NCBI GenBank assembly: GCA_017634275.1 | Contig: JAGBNQ010000077.1 | Span: forward strand, 1 to 35,548 | Reading direction: 5' to 3' | DNA from: Ruminococcus sp. | GTDB taxonomy: Bacteria; Bacillota; Clostridia; Oscillospirales; Ruminococcaceae | DNA length: 35,548 bases | Shown here: positions 17,068 to 24,759 of the stretch, piece by piece | Numbering within the stretch: the first letter of the stretch is position 1 | Layout: each line of letters begins with the position of its first letter | Position numbers and translations under genes: made by a program | The notes under the pieces: generated by a model | The model's input: the letters and a program-made list of their open reading frames with translations, nothing else | Told to the model about the DNA's origin: nothing | The model's database searches: none

Positions 17068-18075
17068 ATGAGTGAACAGACAGTAACGCTTGCGCACGGC
17101 GCAGGCGGAAGGCAGACAAGCGAGCTTATAGAAAAGGTATTCAAGGCGCATTTTTCTAACCCCGAGTTTACGGCGGACGATGCGGCGGTTTTGCCGAAGA
17201 TCGACGGCAGGCTCGGATTTACGACTGACGGGTTTATTGTTTCGCCGTGGAAGTTCAACGGCGGAAACATAGGCAAGCTGTCCATCTGCGGAACGGTAAA
17301 TGACCTTTCCTGCATGGGGGCAAGGCCAAAGTATATGACCTGCGCTTTTGTAATTGAGGAGGGATTTTCGCTTTCGGCGCTCGAGGAGATAGCGGCGGCT
17401 ATGGAAAAGACTGCGAATGAGGCAGGTGTCAAGATAGTTGCAGGCGACACTAAGGTAGCAGGCAAAGGGCAGGTAGACGGCGTTTTCATCACCACCACCG
17501 GAGTGGGCGAGATAGTCCCGGGTGCTGACACCTCGGGAAAATACGCAAAGCCGGGTGATGCGATAATAGTTACGGGCGATGTCGGCAGGCACGGGTGTAC
17601 CATTCTTCTGGCAAGGGACACATACGGTATAGACTCGGACGTTGACAGCGACTGCGCACCGCTTTGGGGAACTGTAGAGGATATATTCTCGGTGACAAAG
17701 GATGTTCACGTTATAAGAGATGCCACAAGGGGCGGCGTGGGAACTGTTCTTTACGAAATAGCAGAGCAGAGCGATGTAGGTATCACGCTTGACCAGAGCG
17801 CTATCCCCGTTGATGAGAGAGTAAAGGGGGTTTGCGGTCTTTTAGGGCTTGAACCGCTTTACCTTGCCTGCGAGGGAAGGCTTGTGATATTTGCACCCGA
17901 TGACAAGGCACAGGCGATAGTTGATAAGCTAAGAGAGGGCAAATATTCAGGGAATGCCGCGATAATAGGGCACGTTACCGAGGAAAACAAGGGAAGAGTT
18001 ATCCTTGAAACGGAGATAGGTACGCAGACTATCTTGCCGCAGCCCAAGGGCGAGCTTTTGCCGAGGATCTGCTGA
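17068..18075 (+). CDS. hypE: HypE, thiocarbamate-dehydrating cyanide synthase
   Basis: 335 aa PurM/SelD-like protein: LAHGAGGRQTSELIEKVF at the N-terminus, TTDGFIVSPWKFNGGNIGKLSICGTVNDLSCMGARP for ATP and metal binding, and the essential C-terminal tail ending PRIC, whose Cys is carbamoylated by HypF and then dehydrated to thiocyanate. The start ATG 17068 follows ACGGAGGAAA; an upstream in-frame ATG at 17023 has no ribosome site. A 206-nt gap with a repeat separates it from hypD, so it may be partly uncoupled from the rest of the block. A strong inverted repeat follows the stop. Confidence 0.96.
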   Translation: MSEQTVTLAHGAGGRQTSELIEKVFKAHFSNPEFTADDAAVLPKIDGRLGFTTDGFIVSPWKFNGGNIGKLSICGTVNDLSCMGARPKYMTCAFVIEEGFSLSALEEIAAAMEKTANEAGVKIVAGDTKVAGKGQVDGVFITTTGVGEIVPGADTSGKYAKPGDAIIVTGDVGRHGCTILLARDTYGIDSDVDSDCAPLWGTVEDIFSVTKDVHVIRDATRGGVGTVLYEIAEQSDVGITLDQSAIPVDERVKGVCGLLGLEPLYLACEGRLVIFAPDDKAQAIVDKLREGKYSGNAAIIGHVTEENKGRVILETEIGTQTILPQPKGELLPRIC

Positions 18076-18085
18076 GATACCGAAT

Positions 18086-18145
18086 AAAGAATAAAGGATA
18101 ATGGATAATGGGGCGAATGAGGCTCTTTTATCCGTTATTCTTTTT
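18086..18145 (+). terminator. Terminator-like long inverted repeat after hypE
   Basis: The 16-nt arms 18086-18101 and 18128-18143 are complementary with one mismatch; the second arm ends in a run of T. It would end the hydF-to-hypE transcript. The arms are AT-rich and resemble the A/G-rich repeats seen in other gaps, so it may be a repeat that has been recruited as a terminator. Confidence 0.6.
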
Positions 18146-18249
18146 GGGGATATGTTAAAGGTTAGAAATCGCTAACTGTGAAATATAACAAAACGGAACT
18201 ATTTATATTGTGTTTTTTGCGAAAAAAATGCACCCGGGAAATAATTCTA

Positions 18250-18278
18250 TTGACAAATTGTGAAAATTATGTTATATT
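18250..18278 (+). promoter_or_regulatory. Promoter of the coiled-coil/sensory-hydrogenase operon
   Basis: Perfect TTGACA (18250-18255), 17-nt spacer, TATATT (18273-18278). The coding start lies 65 nt downstream. It separates this operon from the Hyp genes. Confidence 0.8.
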
Positions 18279-18342
18279 TATAAATGGTTATTTGTATATT
18301 ATTGTTATACAAAAAATGTTTTATCATCAGGAGGAAAGAATT

Positions 18343-19389
18343 ATGGCAGAGAGCAGATTCATCAAAACTGTTGTGTTCGGGGGCTACGACAAGGCTGACG
18401 TTGACAAGAGGCTTGAATATCTCTATACGCAGTACTACGATATGAAAAATGAACTCAGGGAGACTAAGCTGATGCTTGCAAAGCTCAGGGACGGCTCTGA
18501 TGAGGCGGCGGCACATGATTCTGTACTTGCTAACGAAAGGGCTAAGCTCACAGAGTTTCAGGTGAAGAATGAAACACTTAGCGAAAAGCTCAAATCGACA
18601 GATGAGGATAACAAGGCCAAGGAAAAGGAAATTGCCGACCTTAAGGAAAGACTTCAGATAGCTGAGGACGCTCTTAATGATGCGAACACCAAATTACAGG
18701 GCGCATCGGGCGCAGGTGATGCGGCTGTATTGGGCGTTGTATTTGCTGAGGCGCAGAAGAGTGCAAATATGATAATCGCGACTGCGAAAAAGCAGGCTGA
18801 CGATTTAGAGAGCGATTCACAAAAGCTTGCGGCTAATGCTGTGGCTGAGGCTAACAACAAGGCTGCCAAGATAATATATGACGCTGAGGTAAGGGCTGCA
18901 AAGCTTACTGCCGATGCTGAGAACAAAAACAGTGAGATGGAAGTTGCATCGGGCAATATGAAGGCTACGATGCTCAATGAAGTGACGAAGATAGGCAACG
19001 AGGTCGCAAAGCTCAAAAAGCTGTTTGACGATTTCGGCGCATCTGCTGGGAAAATGGCTGAGGATGCACAGACGCTTATTGACGATACAAAGACCGAGCT
19101 TAAAGCAGGCGGCGTTCCCGTATTCAGCCAGCCTGGGAGCGTTGAGGCTAAGCTGCCCGACGCACCCGTTTACGAAGAGGTAGACAACACCTATGCTACG
19201 GGCATGAGCGATGAGGATAAGAAAAAGAATGAGGATCTTGACAAGCTCAAGGCTATGGCGGAGGCTATCAACAACACAAAGATAGAGCCCGAAAAGAAGG
19301 AAGAGCCTGAAGCTGAGGAGCCTGCAAAGCCTGCCGGCGGCAGCAGCGCACTTGATGAGATACTTAAGAAGGCAAAGTCGATAAAGTAA
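18343..19389 (+). CDS. DivIVA-like coiled-coil protein
   Basis: 348 aa from ATG 18343, with CAGGAGGAAA upstream; longer in-frame readings begin upstream of or within the promoter and can be discarded. Residues 4-35 (RFIKTVVFGGYDKADVDKRLEYLYTQY) resemble the DivIVA/GpsB N-terminal motif. Residues about 35-110 and 140-260 are heptad-rich Ala/Lys/Glu coiled coils (KSANMIIATAKKQADDLE; NNKAAKIIYDAEVRAAKLTADAE). The C-terminus is acidic and Pro-rich, ending LDEILKKAKSIK. Such proteins usually form polar or membrane-curvature scaffolds. Its position 37 nt upstream of the sensory hydrogenase, under one promoter, suggests a scaffold or localisation partner; that role is inference. Confidence 0.8.
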   Translation: MAESRFIKTVVFGGYDKADVDKRLEYLYTQYYDMKNELRETKLMLAKLRDGSDEAAAHDSVLANERAKLTEFQVKNETLSEKLKSTDEDNKAKEKEIADLKERLQIAEDALNDANTKLQGASGAGDAAVLGVVFAEAQKSANMIIATAKKQADDLESDSQKLAANAVAEANNKAAKIIYDAEVRAAKLTADAENKNSEMEVASGNMKATMLNEVTKIGNEVAKLKKLFDDFGASAGKMAEDAQTLIDDTKTELKAGGVPVFSQPGSVEAKLPDAPVYEEVDNTYATGMSDEDKKKNEDLDKLKAMAEAINNTKIEPEKKEEPEAEEPAKPAGGSSALDEILKKAKSIK

Positions 19390-19426
19390 AAAGCTGATAA
19401 ATAATATTTGAGGAGTTGTTATATAA

Positions 19427-21100
19427 ATGAGTGCAAGTGAATTGATAATAGTTAAGCCCGACAAATGCGTGGGCTGTAACGCTTGCGTAAGAGCCTGCCC
19501 GGCACCTGAGGCAAATATCACAAAAATGCTTGATGACGGAAGATTTGTGACTACCGTAAATTCTGACAAGTGCATTGCGTGCGGTGAGTGCGTAAGGGTA
19601 TGCGCACACGGCGCAAGAGATTATATTGACGATACCGAGGCGGCAATGAGCAGACTCAGAAACGACAAGCTCATTATCCTTGCGACACCTGCTATCAAGA
19701 CGGTTTTCCCGACAAAGTGGAAGGGCATTCTTGACTGGTTCCGCTCAAAGGGCTGCATAATCTATGACGTATCGTTAGGTGCTGATATCTGCACATGGGC
19801 ACATCTGCGCGCTATCGAGCAGAAGAAGGTGGGCAATGTCATCACACAGCCGTGTGCTGCTATAGTCAAGTATGTTGAGATCTATCAGCCTAAGCTGCTG
19901 AGCAACCTCTCTCCCATACACAGCCCTATATCCTGCGCTGTCACCTACATAAAGAAATACTTAAGAAGAGATAACCCGATAGCTGTTCTTACACCGTGCA
20001 TCGCTAAGAAGGCGGAGTTTGAGGAAACGGGGATAGTTGAATACAACATAACCTTTGAAAAGCTCGAAGAATACTTTGACAAAAACGGCATAAAGGTTGC
20101 TACAAACTCTGCCAATGACTTTGACTATAAGTTTGAGGAGATGCAGGGTCAGCTCGGTGCTGTTTACCCCCGTCCGGGCGGTCTGAGAGATAATTTGTGG
20201 TTGCATGACCCCGAGATAAACGTTACTACTTCTGAGGGCGTTTACAAGGTCTACCCCGAGCTTGATATGTATGCTCAGATGCCCGATTTCAAGCACCCTG
20301 AGGTGTTTGATGTTCTTTCGTGTGAGTTCGGCTGTAATGTCGGGCCTGCATCTGGCACAAAGCAGACTGTGTTTGATGTCATGTCAACCATGAGAGATAT
20401 AGAGAAGGACGCTAAGAAAAAACGTAAGACAAGTGCATTCGGCGGCGCTGACAAGCTCTTTGAAAAGTTTGACAAGGAGCTTAAGGTATCTGACTTTATG
20501 AGGACATACAAGGCGGTAACTCCTACACCTCCGCCGACAGACAGGCAGCTTGATGCTGTATTTGAGATGATGGGCAAGCATACCGAGGAGGAGAGGAATT
20601 ACAACTGCCACGCTTGCGGATATACCTCATGCAGGGATATGGCTACGGCTATCTGCCGCGGACTCAATACGGCTGACAACTGCATAGTTCATGCTAAGAG
20701 CGTGCTTACTGCAAGGCATTCCAACCTGCAAAAGCAGCACGAGCTGCTTTCCGAGATAACCTCCGAGTGCCTTGCACTTTCGGATAAGCTTAAGGAAAGC
20801 CTTGTCAACATCAACACCAATATGGATACTATCGGTGATTCGACACACAAGACAAGTGAGAGAGCTAATGTTGTCAATGACCTGCTCACAAGCGTTATCG
20901 CTTTCTGCAAGAGCAATACTACTATGGACGCAGGCAGCGTAGGTCAGCTTGTTGAGATACTTGAAACAACGCTTGATGCGTTCAAGGATCTTGACAACAA
21001 CGTAAATGTTACAAACGAAAGCTCTGACATTATCAGAGAATCCATTAAGGATATCAGCGGACTTGTTGACAGCATCAACGAGAACCTTAAGAAATCGTAA
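19427..21100 (+). CDS. Sensory-type (HydS-like) [FeFe]-hydrogenase with 4Fe-4S and coiled-coil signalling domains
   Basis: 557 aa. Two N-terminal [4Fe-4S] motifs (CVGCNACVRAC from C14; CIACGECVRVC from C49) precede an H-cluster domain with C143 (QPCAAIVKY), C191 (TPCIAKKAEFE), and C299 and C303 (SCEFGCNVGP). In catalytic HydA the first motif is TSCCPxW; here the proton-relay Cys is Ala144, as in HydS proteins of the sensory class. Residues 394-419 form a further CxxCGxxxC 4Fe-4S domain, followed by a C-terminal helical region (430-557; NINTNMDTIGDSTHKTSERA) resembling methyl-accepting/HAMP output coils. It probably senses H2 or redox state rather than turning over H2 for metabolism. No transmembrane segment. 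Ribosome site GAGGAG. HydF/HydE of this window are plausible maturases. Confidence 0.92.
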   Translation: MSASELIIVKPDKCVGCNACVRACPAPEANITKMLDDGRFVTTVNSDKCIACGECVRVCAHGARDYIDDTEAAMSRLRNDKLIILATPAIKTVFPTKWKGILDWFRSKGCIIYDVSLGADICTWAHLRAIEQKKVGNVITQPCAAIVKYVEIYQPKLLSNLSPIHSPISCAVTYIKKYLRRDNPIAVLTPCIAKKAEFEETGIVEYNITFEKLEEYFDKNGIKVATNSANDFDYKFEEMQGQLGAVYPRPGGLRDNLWLHDPEINVTTSEGVYKVYPELDMYAQMPDFKHPEVFDVLSCEFGCNVGPASGTKQTVFDVMSTMRDIEKDAKKKRKTSAFGGADKLFEKFDKELKVSDFMRTYKAVTPTPPPTDRQLDAVFEMMGKHTEEERNYNCHACGYTSCRDMATAICRGLNTADNCIVHAKSVLTARHSNLQKQHELLSEITSECLALSDKLKESLVNINTNMDTIGDSTHKTSERANVVNDLLTSVIAFCKSNTTMDAGSVGQLVEILETTLDAFKDLDNNVNVTNESSDIIRESIKDISGLVDSINENLKKS

Positions 21101-21111
21101 ATTGAGATTAT

Positions 21112-21158
21112 AAGCCGTATATCCCCGTGCGATGCTTCGGGTGTGTGCGGCTTGTTTT
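21112..21158 (+). terminator. Probable terminator after the sensory hydrogenase
   Basis: AAGCCG (21112-21117) and CGGCTT (21148-21153) enclose a second stem CCCCG/CGGG and are followed by GTTTTAT. The stem is interrupted and the T-run is short, so strength is uncertain. The next operon has its own promoter at 21229. Confidence 0.5.
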
Positions 21159-21228
21159 ATGATGATAGCGAGGAAATGTAAAAAATCGCCAAAAATATGA
21201 AAAATTGCATAAATTATTGAGTTTTTAC

Positions 21229-21257
21229 TTGACATATGTAGGCAATAATGATATAAT
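21229..21257 (+). promoter_or_regulatory. Promoter of the LRR/kinase/vWA/PP2C operon
   Basis: Perfect TTGACA (21229-21234), 17 nt, perfect TATAAT (21252-21257). The coding start is about 94 nt downstream, leaving a structured leader. Confidence 0.88.
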
Positions 21258-21304
21258 TATACTATATAGGTATGCCATAGTTTTTGGCAGGATATATAAA
21301 AAAG

Positions 21305-21346
21305 CTATCCGCCCACAGATGTGCGGATATCAGGATAGGAGAGCTT
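21305..21346 (+). promoter_or_regulatory. Leader hairpin that can mask a ribosome site
   Basis: TATCCGC (21306-21312) pairs perfectly with GCGGATA (21323-21329). Alternatively AGCTATCC (21303-21310) can pair with GGATAG plus AGCTT (about 21333-21346), which overlaps the AGGAGAG ribosome site of the LRR gene. Two exclusive folds would expose or hide the site. Whether a ligand or protein controls this is unknown, and it does not match a riboswitch that I know. Confidence 0.3.
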
Positions 21347-21350
21347 AAGA

Positions 21351-22397
21351 ATGCAATGCGAATACTGTCAGGCTAATATAAGAACAGGCAGCGCGGTATG
21401 TCCGGAATGCAGAAAGCTGGTAAAGTATAATGTTCTGGGCTTTGGAAATACAAAGCGCGTTCAGCAGGCTTTGAGCGAGCTTATAGCAGAGCAGCATGAG
21501 AGGATAAGAAATACCGATACATTTATTGCGATGCTCAGAGACTATCTGCCCGACTATGACGTTGAAAGGCAGATAATCGAAAAGGCTGTAAGGGCAGGGG
21601 CACTTACCGATATACTTAAGGCCTTCGATAAGAAGGAGGAATTTTCCGCCGTTCGTGACAAGCTCACGAGAAAGGAAGAAATGAGCGGCAGCGAGACTGA
21701 GTTCGTGCTGGCATCGCTTGGGTATATGATGGGCTTTGGCTACCCCTCGTCAATGATGGTGAAGGACGAGCCAAAGAAGAAAAAGACCGAGAAGAAAGGC
21801 CCTGCGGCAATAAACTTCGACCTTAAGGTGTTCGGCAGGATAGATGCTTTCAAAAACCGTATTGCAAGGCACGTTGTAGTTAAGGAGGGCTTTACTAAGC
21901 TTGAAGGCTACTGCTTTGACGGGTACGGCTTTATGAGAGATGTTGAGCTGCCCGATACGCTGCTTATGATAGGCGAGTATGCTTTCTCGGACTGCAAAAA
22001 GCTTGAGGAGATCGAGATACCTGCATCTGTCAAGAAGATAGAAAAGGGTGTGTTCAATGCCTGCGTTTCGCTTAAGAGAGTCAAGCTCCCCGACGGGATA
22101 CTTGATATAGGCGATAACAGCTTTTTCTGCTGCACATCTCTTGAAAAGATCAGGATACCCGACAGCGTCAACAGCATAGGCGAGAATGCTTTCTCGGGGT
22201 GCGGCGCGCTTACAACGCTTATTGCATCAAGCAATGTAAAATTCATTGATGAAAACGCTTTTTCCTACTGCCCAAAGCTTACGGTAGTATGTACGGAAAA
22301 CTCGTATATTCATAAATATTGTATTCAGAATAATATCAAATTCAAGACCTCGGCTGTCGGAGCACCTCTGCCGGGCGATGATGAAGGGGAGGAATGA
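21351..22397 (+). CDS. Zinc-ribbon protein with BspA-type leucine-rich repeats
   Basis: 348 aa. N-terminal zinc ribbon CEYCQANIRTGSAVCPEC (residues 3-20), a helical middle with a Lys-rich stretch (EPKKKKTEKKG, about 141-151), then four to five LRR_5/BspA repeats (EGYCFDGYGFMRDVELPDTLLMIGEYAFSDCKKLEEIEIPASVKKIEKGVFNAC-like units) from about 185 to 320. There is no signal peptide, although BspA repeats are mostly found on secreted proteins; this one should be cytoplasmic and may be a protein-interaction platform. It overlaps the kinase gene at its stop and is therefore part of the phospho-signalling operon. Confidence 0.82.
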   Translation: MQCEYCQANIRTGSAVCPECRKLVKYNVLGFGNTKRVQQALSELIAEQHERIRNTDTFIAMLRDYLPDYDVERQIIEKAVRAGALTDILKAFDKKEEFSAVRDKLTRKEEMSGSETEFVLASLGYMMGFGYPSSMMVKDEPKKKKTEKKGPAAINFDLKVFGRIDAFKNRIARHVVVKEGFTKLEGYCFDGYGFMRDVELPDTLLMIGEYAFSDCKKLEEIEIPASVKKIEKGVFNACVSLKRVKLPDGILDIGDNSFFCCTSLEKIRIPDSVNSIGENAFSGCGALTTLIASSNVKFIDENAFSYCPKLTVVCTENSYIHKYCIQNNIKFKTSAVGAPLPGDDEGEE

Positions 22398-22402
22398 TCC
22401 GC

Positions 22403-23746
22403 ATGACGGAGCTTAGTATAGGACAGGAAGTTGAACTCGAATTAGGGGGCAAGGCCAAGGTCGCAGGCATTATAGGCAGCGGCGGCCAGGGTACTGTTTA
22501 CCTGGTTGAGTACAACGCTATGAAATGGGCGCTCAAATGATACGATGTCAGCAAGATGAAGGATCCTGAGCAGTTCAAGGCAAATATCAAGAGAAATATC
22601 AGCGACGGCGCGCCGAGCAATAAGTTCATATGGCCGAGATACCTTACAAAGAGTATGGAGGACGGAACTTTCGGCTACCTTATGGAGGTAAAGCCCGACA
22701 GCTTTGACAGCTTTGTTGATATTCTCAATACATACAAGCTTAAGGTAGACCCTCTTACGGGAAGAGCTGTAAGAGAGCCTGTAAGATTTACAGACCTTAA
22801 GGCAATGGTAACGGCGTGCATAAATATCGCCAACGCTTTCAGACAGCTGCACAGAGCAGGTAAGAGCTATCAGGACTTGAATGACGGCGGTTTCTTTATC
22901 AATACAGATACGGGAGCTGTACTTGTTGTTGACTGCGACAATATCGCACCTGACGGCGCTAACTTCGGAATCGGCGGCAAGCCCGGATATATGGCACCCG
23001 AGATAGTAAGAGGTATTGCAAAGCCTGATACTCAGACGGATAAATATTCGCTTGCGGTAGTTCTGTTCAAGCTCTTGTTCAGGGGCGACCCGATGGAGGG
23101 CGAGAAGGTAGTCAAGGACGTTTGCCTGACCGAGGCGGCCGAGCTTAAGCACTACGGCTCTGAGGCTTTGTTCGTTTATGACCCGAACGATGCATCTAAC
23201 AGACCTGTAAGGGGAATACATGATAATGTTATAAAGTTCTGGAGAATTTATCCCGATTACATAAAGGATGCATTTATAAAGAGCTTTACCGAGGGACTTA
23301 CTGACCCGAACAAGAGAATAATCGAAAACGAATGGCAGCAGCTGTTTATGAGGCTGAGAACTGAGATAATCGCCTGCACCTGCGGAAGAACGAACTTTAC
23401 ATCAATGTTTGAGAAACAGGACAGCACGACCTACAGATGCCCTAAGTGCGGCATGACATTCGCAACACTCGGTTTCTCCAACAAGGAGTACAGAATGCCG
23501 CTTTATATAGGCTGCAAGTTCTATGAGTGCGATATCGAGCAGAACAGCGATGACTTTATCGGCGTTGCGGGCGAGCTTGTTGAGAATAAGCTAAAGCCCG
23601 GTGTGCTTGGTATAAGAAACAGCTCTGAAAAGGTCTGGAACGTAAAGATGCCCGATAACCAGTTCTATAAGGTAGACCCCGGAAAGGGCTGCCCGATATG
23701 GCCCGGGCTTGAGATCGACTTTGGCGATGTAACGGCTAAGATATAA
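22403..23746 (+). pseudogene. Ser/Thr protein kinase of the TerY-P type, interrupted by in-frame TGA
   Basis: Frame 22403-23746 would encode about 447 aa: glycine-rich loop GSGGQGTVY (25-33), ATP Lys in WALK (45), then TGA at 22538-22540, then YDVSKMKDPEQF and the rest of the kinase without further stops. Catalytic loop YQDLNDGGFFIN (Asp near 158), DCDN in the DFG position (177), GYMAPEIVRG, a CxC-x(n)-CxxC zinc ribbon (CTCG...YRCPKCGMTF) and a C-terminal FHA-like beta tail (LGIRNSSEKVWNVKMPDNQFYKV). Relatives that I recall read ALKWY, so TGA replaces TGG by one base. The usual catalytic Asn is Gly (NDGG). ATG 22394, overlapping the LRR stop, is an alternative start; GGGGAGG favours 22403. 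Restart at ATG 22556 would give a 396-aa protein without the ATP loop. Real nonsense mutation, sequencing error or readthrough cannot be told apart here. Confidence 0.8.
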
Positions 23747-23798
23747 GCCGAAACAATAAAAATTATTACACTTCTATTATGAAAAGGAGCATTTGGAT

Positions 23799-24668
23799 AT
23801 GAGCAAGAAAAATAAGGGTAAGAACCCCGAGCAGGCAGTAAATGAGCAGCAGGCTGCTGTTGAGGAGACTGCTGTAGAGAATACTGCACCTGCTGATGAT
23901 CTTGATGATATGTTTGATTTTGATGACGATCCGCTTGGTGCAACGGGCGTATCGAGGAAGAGCCTTGTAATATTCTTCCTTATTGATACATCGGGCTCTA
24001 TGAAGGGCACTAAGATGGGTGAGCTAAATACCGTTATGGAGGAGCTTATCCCCGAGATCAGAAAGGTAGGAGAGGCTGACACTGAAGTTAAGCTTGCAGT
24101 TCTTACCTTCTCAACAGACGTTAAGTGGATGTATTCAGAGCCTATAGCTATTGAGGACTTTGAGTGGGCAAGGCTCAACGCTAAGGGCGTTACGAGCATG
24201 GGCGCTGCATTTAAGGAGCTTAATACGAGAATGTCAAGAAACAGTTTCCTTAATTCACCCTCGCTTTCGTTTGCACCTGTTATATTCCTTATGACAGACG
24301 GCTACCCCTCTGATGACTATCAGGCAGGGCTTAAGGAGCTTTCGACAAACAGCTGGTATAAGTTCGGCCTTAAGGCTGCACTCGGTATCGGCAACGAGGC
24401 TAATGATGATATGCTTGCTGAATTTACAGGCAGCAAGGATACTGTTGTTCACGCATACTCGGGCAACCAGCTCGCACAGATGATAAAGATAGTTGCGGTA
24501 ACTGCATCGCAGATAGGCTCTAAGTCTATGACACTTGCAGACCAGAACGAGAGCGAGCTGAGCGATGAGGACGTTTACGCATCTAAGCAGAAGATGCTCG
24601 GCCAGCAGATACAGGAGCTTGTAAATCAGAACGAATCAGATGACGTATCCTTCGATACAGGCTGGTAA
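23799..24668 (+). CDS. TerY-like von Willebrand factor A protein
   Basis: 289 aa from ATG 23799, with AAAAGGAG 9 nt upstream; a TTG at 23793 is too close to that site. Residues 1-50 are acidic, low-complexity and Gln/Glu-rich. The vWA domain begins at about 55: MIDAS DTSGSM (D63), Thr in GVTSMG and MTDGYPSDD, giving an intact metal site. The C-terminus is a helical acidic tail ending DVSFDTGW. In TerY-P systems a vWA protein, a kinase and a PP2C phosphatase form a phosphorylation triad, which is the gene order here. By inference it is a substrate or adaptor of the neighbouring kinase and phosphatase. Cytoplasmic, no membrane segments. Confidence 0.88.
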   Translation: MSKKNKGKNPEQAVNEQQAAVEETAVENTAPADDLDDMFDFDDDPLGATGVSRKSLVIFFLIDTSGSMKGTKMGELNTVMEELIPEIRKVGEADTEVKLAVLTFSTDVKWMYSEPIAIEDFEWARLNAKGVTSMGAAFKELNTRMSRNSFLNSPSLSFAPVIFLMTDGYPSDDYQAGLKELSTNSWYKFGLKAALGIGNEANDDMLAEFTGSKDTVVHAYSGNQLAQMIKIVAVTASQIGSKSMTLADQNESELSDEDVYASKQKMLGQQIQELVNQNESDDVSFDTGW

Positions 24669-24759
24669 TAAGAGATAAGAGGTAAGAGAACAGAGGCAAG
24701 ATGATACCTGCTGCTCCCATACTTCTGAAATTAGACTTTAGAAGGGACGTTGATTCAAT

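Noticed and set aside
22394..23746. TGA read as Trp or selenocysteine in the kinase
   Set aside because: TGA clearly ends other genes here (for example hypE and hypC) and TGG encodes Trp in the same kinase, so no code change. No reason for selenocysteine is visible at this position; a mutation or base error is more likely.
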